Source: Sphingomonas sp. CFBP 13720 (GTDB lineage Bacteria > Pseudomonadota > Alphaproteobacteria > Sphingomonadales > Sphingomonadaceae). From it: a stretch of 64,000 bases of DNA. Position 1 is the first letter of the stretch; every line of letters starts with the position of its first letter. The notes beneath the pieces are model-generated. The model saw only the letters and a list, made by a program, of their open reading frames with translations. It was not told where the DNA came from and made no database searches. Position numbers and translations under genes: made by a program. This document shows, in pieces, positions 41,979-52,110 of this stretch. The stretch is taken from the NCBI RefSeq assembly GCF_014842075.1, contig NZ_JACYVA010000004.1:1-64000 (forward strand), given 5' to 3'.

Positions 41979-43390
41979 AACTGGGTGCGATTACCGGCGG
42001 CGACGAAACGGCAGCGATAACCGGCTTTGCGATCGATCATCGCAAGGTCGCACCGGGTACGATCTTCGGTGCGTTCGCCGGGGCCAGGGTGAATGGCGAG
42101 GATTATATTCCCGCCGCGATCGCCGCCGGTGCGATCGCGGTGGTCGCCCGCCCGCAGGCCGTGGTCGAAGGTGCGGTGCATATCGCCGCGCACGATCCGC
42201 GCGAACGCTTCGCACGCGCCGCCGCACAGTTCTTCGCACCATTTCCACCGCACGCGGTGGCTGTCACCGGCACCAACGGCAAGACCAGCACGGTCGAGAT
42301 GGTGCGGCAGCTGTGGCGGATGCAGGGGCACCACGCCGCGTCGATCGGCACGCTGGGCGTCACCACCGCCGACGAGCGTGCGACGACGGGGCTGACGACA
42401 CCGGACGTCGTCACGTTCCTGTCGAACGTCGCCGGTCTCGCCCGCGAAGGCGTGACCCATCTGGCGTTCGAGGCGTCGAGCCACGGCCTGTCGCAATACC
42501 GTACCGAAGGGCTGCCGGTCGAAGCCGCTGCCTTTACGAACCTCAGCCGCGATCATCTGGACTATCACGGCGACATGGCGACGTACCTGACCGCCAAGCT
42601 GCGGCTGTTCGCCGAAGTGCTGGGCGATGACGGGACGGCGGTGGTGTGGGCCGACGACCCCCATGCCGACCGGGTGGTTGATCTGGCGCGGGTGCGCGGC
42701 AACCGGCTGATCACCGTCGGCGAACATGGCGATACGTTGCGGCTGACGGCACGCGATCCCAGCCTGTTGGGACAGGCGCTGACGATCGAGGCGGAGGGCG
42801 CGACGCACAAGGTACAATTGCCGCTGATCGGCGCCTATCAGGCCGCGAATGCGCTGACTGCCGCGGGTCTGGTATTGGCGACCGGTGGCACGCTGGCGGC
42901 GACACTGGCCGGGCTGGCGCGGTTGCAGCCGGTGCGGGGACGGCTGGAACGTGCGGTGATCCTGTCCACCGGCGCGCCCGTCTATGTCGATTATGCGCAT
43001 ACCCCCGACGCGCTGGCGGCAGCGATCGCGGCGCTGCGTCCGCATGTGACCGGGCGGCTGATCGTCGTGTTCGGTGCAGGCGGCGACCGCGACACCGGCA
43101 AGCGCGCGCCGATGGGCGAAGTCGCGGCGGCACAGGCCGATTTGGCGATCGTCACCGATGACAATCCCCGCACCGAAGACGCAGCAGCGATCCGCGCGCA
43201 GGTGCTGGAAGGCTGTCCGCACGCGACCGAGATCGGCGACCGGCGTGAAGCGATCCGTGCCGCCTGCGCGATGGCGGGACCGCAGGATATCGTGTTGATC
43301 GCGGGCAAGGGGCATGAACAGGGACAGATCGTCGGCGACATGGTGTTGCCGTTCGACGACGTTCAGGTGGCACGCGAATGTGCGGGCTGA
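41975..43390 (+). CDS. murE: UDP-MurNAc-tripeptide synthetase (meso-DAP adding)
   Basis: This 471-residue ATP ligase adds meso-diaminopimelate to UDP-MurNAc-L-Ala-D-Glu. The ATP loop is VTGTNGKTSTVEMV near residue 92. The central domain has FEASSHGLSQYR and NLSRDHLDYHGDMATYL. The C-terminal domain carries VYVDYAHTPDALA, FGAGGDRDTGKRAPMG, and DDNPRTEDAAAIRAQ, whose DNPR motif indicates the DAP-specific type. It overlaps ftsI by four bases. A 36-bp gap separates it from murF. Confidence 0.96.
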   Translation: MKLGAITGGDETAAITGFAIDHRKVAPGTIFGAFAGARVNGEDYIPAAIAAGAIAVVARPQAVVEGAVHIAAHDPRERFARAAAQFFAPFPPHAVAVTGTNGKTSTVEMVRQLWRMQGHHAASIGTLGVTTADERATTGLTTPDVVTFLSNVAGLAREGVTHLAFEASSHGLSQYRTEGLPVEAAAFTNLSRDHLDYHGDMATYLTAKLRLFAEVLGDDGTAVVWADDPHADRVVDLARVRGNRLITVGEHGDTLRLTARDPSLLGQALTIEAEGATHKVQLPLIGAYQAANALTAAGLVLATGGTLAATLAGLARLQPVRGRLERAVILSTGAPVYVDYAHTPDALAAAIAALRPHVTGRLIVVFGAGGDRDTGKRAPMGEVAAAQADLAIVTDDNPRTEDAAAIRAQVLEGCPHATEIGDRREAIRAACAMAGPQDIVLIAGKGHEQGQIVGDMVLPFDDVQVARECAG

Positions 43391-43426
43391 TCCGCCGCGC
43401 GCCTTGTCCGCTGGCGGGAGGATAGC

Positions 43427-44797
43427 GTGACCCTCTGGACCTCCGCCGCGATCGCCGCCGCTACCGGAGGCGTCGCGTCCGCTGATTTTGTAGCAAACGG
43501 CGTAGCATTCGATTCGCGCGAAGTCGGTCCCGGCGACCTGTTCGTCGCGCTGTCGGGCGAGGCGACCGACGGCCATCGTTTCGTTGCGCAGGCATTCGCG
43601 CAGGGGGCGGCGGGTGCGATTGTCGCGCGGCCGGTCGACGGGCCGCACGTGCTGGTCGAAGACACCGTCCGCGCGCTCGACCTGCTGGCCACCGCAGCGC
43701 GATCGCGAACGGCGGCGCGGGTGATCGGCGTCACCGGATCGGTCGGCAAGACGGGAACCAAGGAAGCGCTGTTCGCGTGTCTTGACCGCATCACCCACGG
43801 TCATGCGCATCGATCGGTCAAAAGCTACAACAACCATACCGGCGTCCCGCTATCTCTCGCGCGCATGCCGGCGGACACGCAGGCGGCGGTGTTCGAAATG
43901 GGCATGAACCATGCGGGCGAACTCAGCCGCCTGACGCGACTGGTCCGACCCGGAGTCGCGATCGTCACGACCATCGCGCCCGCGCACACCGCGTTCTTCA
44001 GCGGTGAGGATGCGATCGCCCGCGCCAAGGGCGAGATATTCGAAGGTCTGGTTTCCGGCGGCGTCGCGATCGTGCCGTTCGACAGCCCGCATCGCGATAC
44101 GCTGATCGCCGCCGCGCGGTCGCATGCCGCGCGGATCGTGACCTTCGGGCTCCGCGACGGTGCGGACGTCCAGGCGGTCGAACATGTCCGCAGCGTCGGC
44201 GGCGGCAGTTTCGTCACCGCTCGGGTCGGCACGCACGAAGTCAGCTATACCATCGCACCACCGGGCGAGCATTGGGTCGCCAATTCGCTCGCCGTGCTGG
44301 CGGCGGTCGATGCGATCGGCGGCGATCTGGGCATCGCCGGACTGGCGCTGGCCGATCTGGAAGGGCTGGCGGGGCGCGGGGCACGGCAATCGATCGCGGT
44401 CGGCGGCGGCGAAGCGCTGTTGATCGACGAAAGCTACAACGCCAACCCGGCATCGATGCGCGCGACGCTCAAGGTACTGGCGGCGGAGCGCGCCACGCGA
44501 CGGGTCGCGGTGCTGGGCGAGATGCGCGAACTGGGCGAGGCGTCGGACGCGTATCACGCCGCACTGGCCGTACCGGTCGACGAAGCGGGGGTTTCGCGGG
44601 TCGTACTGGTGGGGGCGGGGATGCTGCCGCTGGCCAAGGCGCTTGAGGGCCGCATCGAAACCGTCCATGTGGCCGACGCCGCCACCGCCGCCGCTGTCCT
44701 TACCGACATGCTGGCGCCCGGCGACGCGGTACTCGTCAAGGGATCGAACGGGGTGGGGCTGGCGCAGGTCGTCGCCCGGCTGTCGGGGCAGGGCTGA
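43427..44797 (+). CDS. murF: UDP-MurNAc-pentapeptide synthetase
   Basis: This 456-residue ligase adds D-Ala-D-Ala to the UDP-MurNAc tripeptide, completing the soluble precursor. The ATP loop is VIGVTGSVGKTGTKEALF. Further motifs are SYNNHTGVPLSLAR, FEMGMNHAGELSRLT, the hinge LIDESYNANPASMRATLKVL and VAVLGEMRELGEAS. The start is GTG at 43427 with GGGAGG five to six bases upstream. The product of ddl, encoded further down, is its substrate. The stop abuts the mraY ATG. Confidence 0.96.
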   Translation: MTLWTSAAIAAATGGVASADFVANGVAFDSREVGPGDLFVALSGEATDGHRFVAQAFAQGAAGAIVARPVDGPHVLVEDTVRALDLLATAARSRTAARVIGVTGSVGKTGTKEALFACLDRITHGHAHRSVKSYNNHTGVPLSLARMPADTQAAVFEMGMNHAGELSRLTRLVRPGVAIVTTIAPAHTAFFSGEDAIARAKGEIFEGLVSGGVAIVPFDSPHRDTLIAAARSHAARIVTFGLRDGADVQAVEHVRSVGGGSFVTARVGTHEVSYTIAPPGEHWVANSLAVLAAVDAIGGDLGIAGLALADLEGLAGRGARQSIAVGGGEALLIDESYNANPASMRATLKVLAAERATRRVAVLGEMRELGEASDAYHAALAVPVDEAGVSRVVLVGAGMLPLAKALEGRIETVHVADAATAAAVLTDMLAPGDAVLVKGSNGVGLAQVVARLSGQG

Positions 44798-45868
44798 ATG
44801 TTGTACGAAATCGCCGAATATCTGGGGTTCCCCGGTATTCTGAACCTGTTCCGGTATCTGTCGTTCCGCACCGGCGCGGCGACGGCGACCGCATTGTTCA
44901 TCGGGTTGCTGATCGGACCGCGCTTCATCGGGTGGCTGCGCGTGCGGCAGGGCAAGGGGCAGCCGATCCGGCTCGACGGACCGCAGACGCATCTGGCCAA
45001 GCGCGGCACGCCGACGATGGGCGGGCTGATGATCCTCACCTCGCTCGCCTCTGCCGTGCTGCTGTGGATGGACCTGTCGAACCCGTTCGTCTGGGCGTGC
45101 CTGTTCGTCACGCTCGGCTTCGCCGCGATCGGGTTCCTCGACGATTACGACAAGGTTACGAAGGCCAGCACGGCGGGCGTGTCGGGGCGCACGCGGCTGC
45201 TGTTGGAGTTCCTGATTGCAGGCATCGCCAGCTGGATCATCATCCAGCAGACCGGCACGATGCTGTACGTGCCGTTCTTTTCGGGCGTCGCGATCGATCT
45301 GGGACCGTTCTACGTCGTGTTCGCCGCGTTCACGATCGTCGCGTTCGGCAATGCGGTGAACCTGACCGACGGACTGGACGGACTGGCGACGATGCCGGTC
45401 ATCATCGCATCGGTGGCGTTCATGCTGATCGTCTATATGGTCGGCAATGCCCGGTTCGCGGCGTATCTGGGCATCCCCCATGTGCTGGGCGCAGGCGATC
45501 TCGCGCTGTTCTGTGGTGCGATCGTCGGTGCCGGGCTGGCGTTCCTGTGGTACAATGCGCCGCCCGCAGCGGTGTTCATGGGCGATACCGGCAGCCTCGC
45601 GCTGGGTGGCGCACTCGGCGCGATCGCGGTGTCGTCGCATCATGAAATCGTGCTGGGCATCATCGGCGGGCTGTTCGTGGTCGAGGCGCTGAGCGTCATC
45701 ATCCAGGTGTTCTGGTTCAAACGGACCGGGCGGCGGATCTTTCGCATGGCTCCGATCCACCATCATTTCGAACAGCTTGGCTGGGCGGAGGCGACGGTAG
45801 TCATCCGCTTCTGGATCGTGGCGTTCGTGCTGGCGCTGGCCGGCCTGTCGACGTTGAAGCTGCGGTGA
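44798..45868 (+). CDS. mraY: Phospho-MurNAc-pentapeptide translocase
   Basis: This 356-residue polytopic enzyme makes lipid I by transferring phospho-MurNAc-pentapeptide to undecaprenyl phosphate. It has about ten membrane helices. Signature segments are [16 protein letters not shown], the catalytic [40 protein letters not shown] and the C-terminal [16 protein letters not shown]. Loops with Asp pairs bind Mg. The gene abuts murF, and its stop overlaps the murD start. Confidence 0.97.
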   Translation: MLYEIAEYLGFPGILNLFRYLSFRTGAATATALFIGLLIGPRFIGWLRVRQGKGQPIRLDGPQTHLAKRGTPTMGGLMILTSLASAVLLWMDLSNPFVWACLFVTLGFAAIGFLDDYDKVTKASTAGVSGRTRLLLEFLIAGIASWIIIQQTGTMLYVPFFSGVAIDLGPFYVVFAAFTIVAFGNAVNLTDGLDGLATMPVIIASVAFMLIVYMVGNARFAAYLGIPHVLGAGDLALFCGAIVGAGLAFLWYNAPPAAVFMGDTGSLALGGALGAIAVSSHHEIVLGIIGGLFVVEALSVIIQVFWFKRTGRRIFRMAPIHHHFEQLGWAEATVVIRFWIVAFVLALAGLSTLKLR

Positions 45869-47160
45869 TCATCGCCGGTGCCTGGGCAGGCAGGCGGTAT
45901 GCGGTGCTGGGCCTTGCGCGGTCGGGCGTGGCGACGGTGCGCGCGTTGCTTGCAGGCGGCGCCAGTGTCGTCGCGTGGGACAGCGATGCGGCGAAGCGCG
46001 CACAGATACTGGCCGGGGCAGGAACCGGCGAGGGACTGACTATTGCCGATCCGTTGGCGATCGACCTTGCCGGGTTCGACGGCGTGGTCGTGTCGCCCGG
46101 CGTGCCGCTCAACCGGCATCCGATCGTCGCCCATGCCGGCGACGTGCCGGTCATCGGCGACATCGAATTGTTCGCGCAAGGCCGCAGCAACCTGCCGCCG
46201 CACAAGGTCGTCGGTATCACCGGCACCAACGGCAAGTCGACCACGACCGCGCTGATCCATCACATCCTGACCACCGCCGGCATAGCCGCGCGGATGGGGG
46301 GTAATATCGGCCTGCCGATCCTCGAACAGGCACCGTTGCCGGCGGGGGGCGTGTACGTGCTCGAACTATCGAGCTACCAGATCGATCTGACCTTCACGCT
46401 GGATTGCGATGTGGCGGTGTTGCTGAACATCACGCCCGACCATCTCGACCGCTATGCCGGGTTCGACGCTTATGCCGCGTCGAAAGCCCGGCTGTTCGCG
46501 ATGCAGTCGCCGACCCACGCAGCGATCGTCGGGATCGGCGATGCGCCGTCCGCCGCCATCGCCCGCAGCCTGTCGGCGCGCGGCGAACATCTGACGAAGA
46601 TCGCGCCCGGCGTGTGCATGGTCCAGCCCGGCCCGGCTCTGGCCGGACCGCACAACGCGCAGAACGCGCTGGCGGCGATCGCGGCGTGCGAGGCGCTGGG
46701 CGTATCGGCGGACGCGATCGCGGCGGGACTGCGCAGCTTCGGCGGCCTGCCGCACCGGATGCAGCGGGTCGGCGAAGTCGCGGGCGTGACCTATGTCGAC
46801 GACAGCAAGGCGACCAATCCCGAATCGACCGCACCCGCGCTGAACGCGTTCGGGCGCATCCACTGGATCGTCGGCGGCCTTGCCAAGGGCGACGATCTGG
46901 AAGCGTGCCGGCCCGGTTTCGGCAACGTCGTCCGCGCCTATACCATCGGGACGGCGGCGGATCGCTTCGCGGAGCTTCTCCGGCACGACATGCCCGTCGA
47001 GAATGCCGGTACGCTGGCGGCGGCAGTGACTTCCGCCGCGACGCATGCCGTCAGCGGTGATACCGTGCTGTTGTCGCCGGCCTGCGCGTCGTTCGACCAG
47101 TTCAGCGATTTCGAGGCGCGGGGGCGCGCATTCGTGGCGGCGGTGGAGGCTCTGCGATGA
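45865..47160 (+). CDS. murD: UDP-MurNAc-L-Ala D-Glu ligase
   Basis: This 431-residue ATP ligase adds D-glutamate to UDP-MurNAc-L-Ala. It begins at a GTG that overlaps the mraY stop. The N-terminal Rossmann domain reads [20 protein letters not shown]. The ATP loop is [17 protein letters not shown]. Other landmarks are [41 protein letters not shown] and the C-terminal [12 protein letters not shown] and [12 protein letters not shown]. The length is typical and no anomaly is seen. Confidence 0.96.
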   Translation: MIIAGAWAGRRYAVLGLARSGVATVRALLAGGASVVAWDSDAAKRAQILAGAGTGEGLTIADPLAIDLAGFDGVVVSPGVPLNRHPIVAHAGDVPVIGDIELFAQGRSNLPPHKVVGITGTNGKSTTTALIHHILTTAGIAARMGGNIGLPILEQAPLPAGGVYVLELSSYQIDLTFTLDCDVAVLLNITPDHLDRYAGFDAYAASKARLFAMQSPTHAAIVGIGDAPSAAIARSLSARGEHLTKIAPGVCMVQPGPALAGPHNAQNALAAIAACEALGVSADAIAAGLRSFGGLPHRMQRVGEVAGVTYVDDSKATNPESTAPALNAFGRIHWIVGGLAKGDDLEACRPGFGNVVRAYTIGTAADRFAELLRHDMPVENAGTLAAAVTSAATHAVSGDTVLLSPACASFDQFSDFEARGRAFVAAVEALR

Positions 47161-48389
47161 CCGATATGATGCGCGGGCGGGATCCCCGGCGGCTGCGCCA
47201 GCGGGTCGAAACCCTGCAGGGGCGCAGCGCACGATCGCCGGTCGCGGCATGGTTTCGCGACGTCGACCGGGTGCTGTTGCTGATCGCGATGACGCTGATC
47301 GCGATCGGGCTGGTCGCGGTCGCCGCCGCCTCGCCCGCATCGGCGGTGCGCTATTCGGGCGGCGACGTCACCGTGCCGCCGATGATGTATTTCTGGCGGC
47401 AGGCGGGGTGGATCGCGTTTTCCTTCCCCGTGATGATCGCCGTATCGATGCTGCCGGTCACGATGGCCCGCCGACTGTGCCTCGTCGGCACAGGGGTACT
47501 GCTGGTCGCGCTGGCGCTGACCCCGGTGCTGGGACACGAAGCGAACGGTGCGCGCCGCTGGGTCAACCTCGGCATCGGCCAGTTCCAGCCGTCCGAATTC
47601 CTGAAGCCGATGTTCATCGTGACCACCGCATGGCTGCTGTCGCTGCGCGCCAAGGACCCGCAACTGCCGATGCTGTGGGTTACCGGCGCGCTGACGGCAG
47701 TGATTGCCGCATGCCTGATGCTCCAGCCCGATTTCGGACAGACGGTCATTTTCTGCGGCGTGTGGGTCGCGCTGCTCATGATCTCCGGCGTGCACGCGCG
47801 GACGATGGGGGTGCTGGCCGCCGCCGGGGTCGGACTGATCGTCGCGGCCTATACCTTCTACGGCACGGCGCGGGTGCGGATCGACGGGTTCCTGTTCCCC
47901 GATCCGGCGGCGGCGGCGACCGACAGCTATCAGGTCGACATGGCGCATGCCGTCCTGACGGCGGGCGGGGTGGTCGGTGCCGGTCCCGGCGGCGGTCGCG
48001 TCAAGTTCAAGCTGCCCGAAGCACATACCGACTATATCTTCGCGGTGGTGGGCGAGGAGTTCGGGCTGATCGCGTGCGCGATCATCGCGCTGATCTTCCT
48101 TGCGATCGTGGTGCGCGTGTTCGTGCGGCTGCTGGATGAGGAGGACGCGTTCAGACTGCTCGCCGCCGCCGGTCTGGCGGTGCAGTTCGGGGCGCAGGCG
48201 CTCATCAACATGGCGGTCAATGTCGGCATCGCCCCGTCGAAGGGAATGACGCTTCCGTTCATCAGCTATGGCGGGTCGTCGATGATCGCGCTGTCGATCG
48301 GCATGGGACTGCTGCTCGCCTTTACGCGGCGCAACCCGTATCTGACGCGCTCACCCTATGGCCAGCAACGCTGGAGCGGAGCCAAATGA
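47157..48389 (+). CDS. ftsW: Septal peptidoglycan polymerase FtsW
   Basis: This 410-residue SEDS glycosyltransferase polymerises lipid II into septal glycan together with FtsI. It has about ten membrane helices. The conserved stretches are [32 protein letters not shown], the extracellular loop with [16 protein letters not shown], and [19 protein letters not shown] near the C-terminus. A 25-residue basic N-terminus precedes the first helix. It overlaps murD and murG by four bases each. Confidence 0.96.
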   Translation: MTDMMRGRDPRRLRQRVETLQGRSARSPVAAWFRDVDRVLLLIAMTLIAIGLVAVAAASPASAVRYSGGDVTVPPMMYFWRQAGWIAFSFPVMIAVSMLPVTMARRLCLVGTGVLLVALALTPVLGHEANGARRWVNLGIGQFQPSEFLKPMFIVTTAWLLSLRAKDPQLPMLWVTGALTAVIAACLMLQPDFGQTVIFCGVWVALLMISGVHARTMGVLAAAGVGLIVAAYTFYGTARVRIDGFLFPDPAAAATDSYQVDMAHAVLTAGGVVGAGPGGGRVKFKLPEAHTDYIFAVVGEEFGLIACAIIALIFLAIVVRVFVRLLDEEDAFRLLAAAGLAVQFGAQALINMAVNVGIAPSKGMTLPFISYGGSSMIALSIGMGLLLAFTRRNPYLTRSPYGQQRWSGAK

Positions 48390-49528
48390 GCAAGCATTAC
48401 GTCCTCGCCGCCGGTGGAACCGGGGGACATATGGTCCCCGCTGCCGCGCTGGCGAGCGAACTGACCCGGCGTGGGCATCGCGTGGCGTTGGTCAGCGACG
48501 AACGCGGCGTGCGGTTTCCCGGATTGTTCGACGGTATCCAGACGCATGTCCTGCCCGCCGGACGGCTGGGCGGCGGACCGATCGGCTGGATGCGTGCCGG
48601 GCGGCAGATGATGGCCGGGCGCGGCATGGCCATCGAACTGTTCCGTACGTTCCAGCCGGCGGCGGTGATCGGTTTCGGCGGGTATCCCGCATTGCCCGCG
48701 CTGCTGGCGGCGTTCGCGCGCAAGGTCCCGACGATCGTCCACGAACAGAATGCGGTGCTGGGCCGCGTCAACCGGCTGGTCGCGGGCAGCGTGGCGGCGA
48801 TCGCCACCAGCTACGTCAAGGTCGACCGGCTGAAGGACAAGCACGTCCCGCGCACGCATCTGGTCGGCAATCCGGTGCGCGAGAGCGTGCTGGCGCTGCG
48901 CGACCGTCCGTATCCGGTGCTGGACGAGGACGGTATCTTCCGCGTTCTGGTGACCGGCGGCAGTCAGGGGGCAAGCATCCTGAGCCAGGTCGTGCCCGAC
49001 GGGCTGGCATTGTTGCCGATCGCGTTCCGGCAGCGGATGCAGGTGACCCATCAGGCCCGGATCGAGGATATCGACGCGGTGCGCGCCAAATATGCGGAAC
49101 ATGGCATTCCGGCGGAGATCGCGACCTATCTACCCGACCTGCCCGACCGGCTGGCATGGGCGCATGTCGTGATCGCGCGCGCGGGGGCATCGACCATCGC
49201 CGAACTGACGGCGGCGGGACGCCCCGCGATCCTCGTGCCGCTGCCCGGCGCGACCGACGATCACCAGACCGCCAATTGCCGCGAAATCGTCGATGCCGGC
49301 GGGGCGCGCGCAATCGCACAATCGCGGTTCACCGCCGCCGAACTGGCCAAACAGATTCAAAAGCTGGGCCTCGATCCCGCCGCGCTGGGCAATGCCGCCG
49401 CACGCGCGCGCAGTTGCGGCCGGCCGTTCGCGGTGCGCGACCTTGCCGATCTGGTAGAGAGCATCGACGCGCCGAAGGCACGGATCGGCCGCGTCGCCCC
49501 CGCCAAACCGCGGGAGGCGTTCGCATGA
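48386..49528 (+). CDS. murG: Lipid II synthase, UDP-GlcNAc transferase
   Basis: This 380-residue GT28 glycosyltransferase attaches GlcNAc to lipid I on the inner face of the membrane. The N-terminal domain has [30 protein letters not shown] and [15 protein letters not shown]. The C-terminal UDP-GlcNAc site has [38 protein letters not shown] and [14 protein letters not shown]. The last 20 or so residues are a basic, Ala/Pro-rich tail. Confidence 0.96.
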   Translation: MSKHYVLAAGGTGGHMVPAAALASELTRRGHRVALVSDERGVRFPGLFDGIQTHVLPAGRLGGGPIGWMRAGRQMMAGRGMAIELFRTFQPAAVIGFGGYPALPALLAAFARKVPTIVHEQNAVLGRVNRLVAGSVAAIATSYVKVDRLKDKHVPRTHLVGNPVRESVLALRDRPYPVLDEDGIFRVLVTGGSQGASILSQVVPDGLALLPIAFRQRMQVTHQARIEDIDAVRAKYAEHGIPAEIATYLPDLPDRLAWAHVVIARAGASTIAELTAAGRPAILVPLPGATDDHQTANCREIVDAGGARAIAQSRFTAAELAKQIQKLGLDPAALGNAAARARSCGRPFAVRDLADLVESIDAPKARIGRVAPAKPREAFA

Positions 49529-50931
49529 AGGGCGTCGCGACCGACATCGGCACGATCCACTTCGTCGGCATCGGCGGCATCGGCATGTCCGGCATCGCGG
49601 AAGTGATGCACAATCTGGGCTACAAGGTGCAGGGGTCCGACGTGGCGGAGGGCTATGTCATCGACGGGCTGCGCGCGCGCGGTATCGACGTAAAGATCGG
49701 GCATCGCGCCGAAAATGTCGAAGGCGTGGCGGTGGTCGTCACCTCGACCGCGATCAAGCCCGGCAATCCCGAACGCGACCACGCGCTGGCCAGCCGTATC
49801 CCGGTGGTGCGGCGGGCGGAAATGCTGGCCGAACTGATGCGGCTGAAATCGACCGTCGCCGTGGCGGGGACGCATGGCAAGACGACGACGACCTCGCTGA
49901 TCGCCGCGCTGCTCGATGCGGGTGGGGTCGATCCGACCGTCATCAATGGCGGCATCATCAACAGCTACGGATCGAACGCCCGGCTGGGCGCGTCCGACTG
50001 GATGGTGGTGGAAGCGGATGAGAGCGACGGCAGCTTCCTGCGGCTGGACGGCACGATCGCGGTGGTCACCAACATCGATCCCGAACATCTCGACCATTAT
50101 GGCAGCTTCGACCGCGCGAAGGATGCGTATGTCGAATTCATCGAAAATGTGCCCTTCTACGGCGCGGCGGTGCTGTGTCTCGATCACCCCGAAGTACAGG
50201 CGCTGATCCCGCGTATCCGCGACCGGCGGATCGTGACCTATGGCTTTGCCGCGCAGGCCGATATTCGCGGCGTCGACGTCGTCGCCGGACGTGACGGCAA
50301 CCGGTTCGACTGCGTGGTGCGCGATCGGGAAGGAACTACGCGGACCATCGCCGGCATCCATCTGCCGATGGCGGGGCGGCATAATGTCCAGAACGCGCTC
50401 GCCGCGATCGCGGTCGCGGTCGAGCTGGGGCTGGACGACGCGACCATTGCGCAGGGCTTTGCGAAGTTCGGCGGGGTAAAGCGCCGTTTCACCCGCGTCG
50501 GCGATGTGGCGGGCATGACCGTGATCGACGATTACGGCCACCACCCGGTCGAGATCCGCGCCGTGCTGTCCGCCGCCCGTGAGGCGACCGGGGGCCGGGT
50601 GATCGCGGTCGTGCAGCCGCACCGGTTCTCCCGGCTGGGCGCGTTGATGGATGAGTTCGCGCAGGCGTTCAACGATGCCGACGCGGTCCATGTCCTGCCG
50701 GTCTATGCGGCGGGCGAGGCCCCGGTGCCGGGCGTCGATGCCGACGCGCTGGTCGAGGGTATCCGCCTGCGCGGCCACCGTTCGGCGCAGGCCGCGGCCG
50801 ATCGCGACGCGCTGGCGCAGGCGCTGGCGGATGCGGGGCAGGACGGCGACCTGATCGTCTGTCTGGGCGCGGGCGACATCACCAAGATCGCAGCGGGCCT
50901 TCCCGCCGCGATCGGCGAGCGGCTGGCATGA
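49525..50931 (+). CDS. murC: UDP-MurNAc-L-alanine ligase
   Basis: This 468-residue ligase adds L-Ala to UDP-MurNAc, the first of the amino acid steps. It begins with [20 protein letters not shown]. The ATP loop is [17 protein letters not shown] near residue 113. Further motifs are [28 protein letters not shown], the hinge [27 protein letters not shown] and VQPHRFSRL. The stop overlaps the start of a 64-codon gene that separates it from murB. Confidence 0.96.
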   Translation: MKGVATDIGTIHFVGIGGIGMSGIAEVMHNLGYKVQGSDVAEGYVIDGLRARGIDVKIGHRAENVEGVAVVVTSTAIKPGNPERDHALASRIPVVRRAEMLAELMRLKSTVAVAGTHGKTTTTSLIAALLDAGGVDPTVINGGIINSYGSNARLGASDWMVVEADESDGSFLRLDGTIAVVTNIDPEHLDHYGSFDRAKDAYVEFIENVPFYGAAVLCLDHPEVQALIPRIRDRRIVTYGFAAQADIRGVDVVAGRDGNRFDCVVRDREGTTRTIAGIHLPMAGRHNVQNALAAIAVAVELGLDDATIAQGFAKFGGVKRRFTRVGDVAGMTVIDDYGHHPVEIRAVLSAAREATGGRVIAVVQPHRFSRLGALMDEFAQAFNDADAVHVLPVYAAGEAPVPGVDADALVEGIRLRGHRSAQAAADRDALAQALADAGQDGDLIVCLGAGDITKIAAGLPAAIGERLA

Positions 50932-51122
50932 GCGACTGGTTCTCCACGGCCGTCGAGATGCAGCGCGAGATCCTGCGCGCGCAGCAGGCGCAGATCGACG
51001 CTGCGCAACGACTGCTGGACGGCGTCGAGACCAGCGACCTGACGGCGATCGGCCAGCAGGCGGCGGATGCGCAGCGCGCGGCGTGGACGGCATGGGCACG
51101 CTTCTGGGGCGTCGGCAAATGA
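50928..51122 (+). CDS. 64-residue helical protein between murC and murB
   Basis: This small protein is not recognised. The sequence begins [20 protein letters not shown] and ends with the Trp-rich [12 protein letters not shown]. It is nearly all helix-forming, with a heptad-like [13 protein letters not shown] middle, and looks like an amphipathic or coiled-coil peptide. The ATG overlaps the murC stop and the TGA overlaps the murB start, both by four bases, just like the known genes of this operon. The tight coupling at both ends argues for a real, co-translated gene. A role with the Mur enzymes or the membrane is a guess. Confidence 0.75.
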   Translation: MSDWFSTAVEMQREILRAQQAQIDAAQRLLDGVETSDLTAIGQQAADAQRAAWTAWARFWGVGK

Positions 51123-52009
51123 CGATCGCCGCGCTTCCCGCAACCACCGGACGGCTGACGGCGAATGCGCCGCTGGCTCCGCTCGTGTGGTTCAAGGCGG
51201 GCGGCGCGGCGCAGTGGCTGTTCGAACCTGTGGACGTCGGCGACCTGTCTACGTTCCTGCGCGCGCTCGATCCGGCGGTGCCGGTGATGGGGCTGGGACT
51301 GGGATCGAACCTGATCGTGCGCGACGGCGGGGTGCCGGGCGTCGTCGTCCGGCTGGGCAAGCCGTTCGCAAAGGTTTCCGCCGATGGCGGCACGCTGACC
51401 TGTGGCGGCGGTGCCAGCGGTATCCTCGTCTCCTCGACCGCGCGCGATGCCGGGATCGCGGGCGTCGAGTTCCTGCGGTCGATTCCCGGCACGGTCGGCG
51501 GGTTCGTGCGGATGAACGGCGGTGCCTATGGTCGCGAAGTCGCCGACGTGCTGGTCGCGGCGGAAGCGGTGCTGCGCGACGGGACGCGGGTGACGCTGTC
51601 GCGCGACGACCTCAACTATCGCTATCGCCACAGCGATCTGCCGGGTGGTGCGATCGTGGTATCGGCGACGTTCCGAGGGGAGGCGGGCGATCCGTCGGCG
51701 ATCCAGTCCGAAATGGACCGCATCGCCGCCGCGCGCGAGGCGTCGCAGCCGCTGCGGTCGAAGACTGGCGGCTCGACCTTCAAGAACCCTGATGGGCACA
51801 AGGCATGGGCGCTGGTCGATGCCGCCGGGTGCCGGGGGCTTCGCAGGGGCAACGCGCAGGTATCGGAAAAGCACTGTAATTTCCTGCTCAACACCGGCAA
51901 CGCGACCAGCGCCGATATCGAGGCGCTGGGTGAGGACGTGCGGGCAAAGGTGCTGGCGCAGTCGGGCGTGACGCTGGAATGGGAAATACAGCGGGTGGGG
52001 GTGGCATGA
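51119..52009 (+). CDS. murB: UDP-N-acetylenolpyruvoylglucosamine reductase
   Basis: This 296-residue FAD enzyme reduces UDP-GlcNAc-enolpyruvate to UDP-MurNAc with NADPH. It shows the FAD-binding VMGLGLGSNLIVRDGG, then GIAGVEFLRSIPGTVGGFVR, MNGGAYGREVADV, the tyrosine-bearing LNYRYRHSDL typical of a type II (short) MurB, the catalytic-serine segment GGSTFKNP, and SEKHCNFLLNTGNAT. Its ATG at 51119 overlaps the stop of the 64-codon gene. Confidence 0.96.
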   Translation: MTIAALPATTGRLTANAPLAPLVWFKAGGAAQWLFEPVDVGDLSTFLRALDPAVPVMGLGLGSNLIVRDGGVPGVVVRLGKPFAKVSADGGTLTCGGGASGILVSSTARDAGIAGVEFLRSIPGTVGGFVRMNGGAYGREVADVLVAAEAVLRDGTRVTLSRDDLNYRYRHSDLPGGAIVVSATFRGEAGDPSAIQSEMDRIAAAREASQPLRSKTGGSTFKNPDGHKAWALVDAAGCRGLRRGNAQVSEKHCNFLLNTGNATSADIEALGEDVRAKVLAQSGVTLEWEIQRVGVA

Positions 52010-52110
52010 TGTCCTGCACCGCCATGCCTAACCCGTCCGCGTCGAGCTCGAAGCTGCTCGAACCGAACGGCTTTGTTTGCCTGGGATATGATAAGGAACC
52101 GAACGCGTGA
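52006..52110 (+). CDS. 34-codon ORF bridging murB and ddl
   Basis: This very short frame begins MMSCTAMPNPSASSSK and ends GYDKEPNA. It fills the only real gap between murB and ddl. Its ATG overlaps the murB stop (ATGA), and its TGA overlaps the ddl GTG start (GTGA). Within it, TCGAGC (52042-52047) and GCTCGA (52056-52061) form a hairpin. The peptide has no recognised family. It may be a real small protein, a coupling ORF that carries ribosomes to the GTG of ddl, or chance. AAGGAA at 52092-52097 could be the ribosome binding site for ddl itself. Confidence 0.4.
   Translation: MMSCTAMPNPSASSSKLLEPNGFVCLGYDKEPNA

Noticed and set aside
43391..43426. Extra small gene between murE and murF
   Set aside because: The 36-bp gap contains only the murF ribosome binding site GGGAGG.
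41753..43837. 694-codon minus-strand open frame across murE
   Set aside because: Antisense shadow of ftsI, murE and murF, without conserved motifs.
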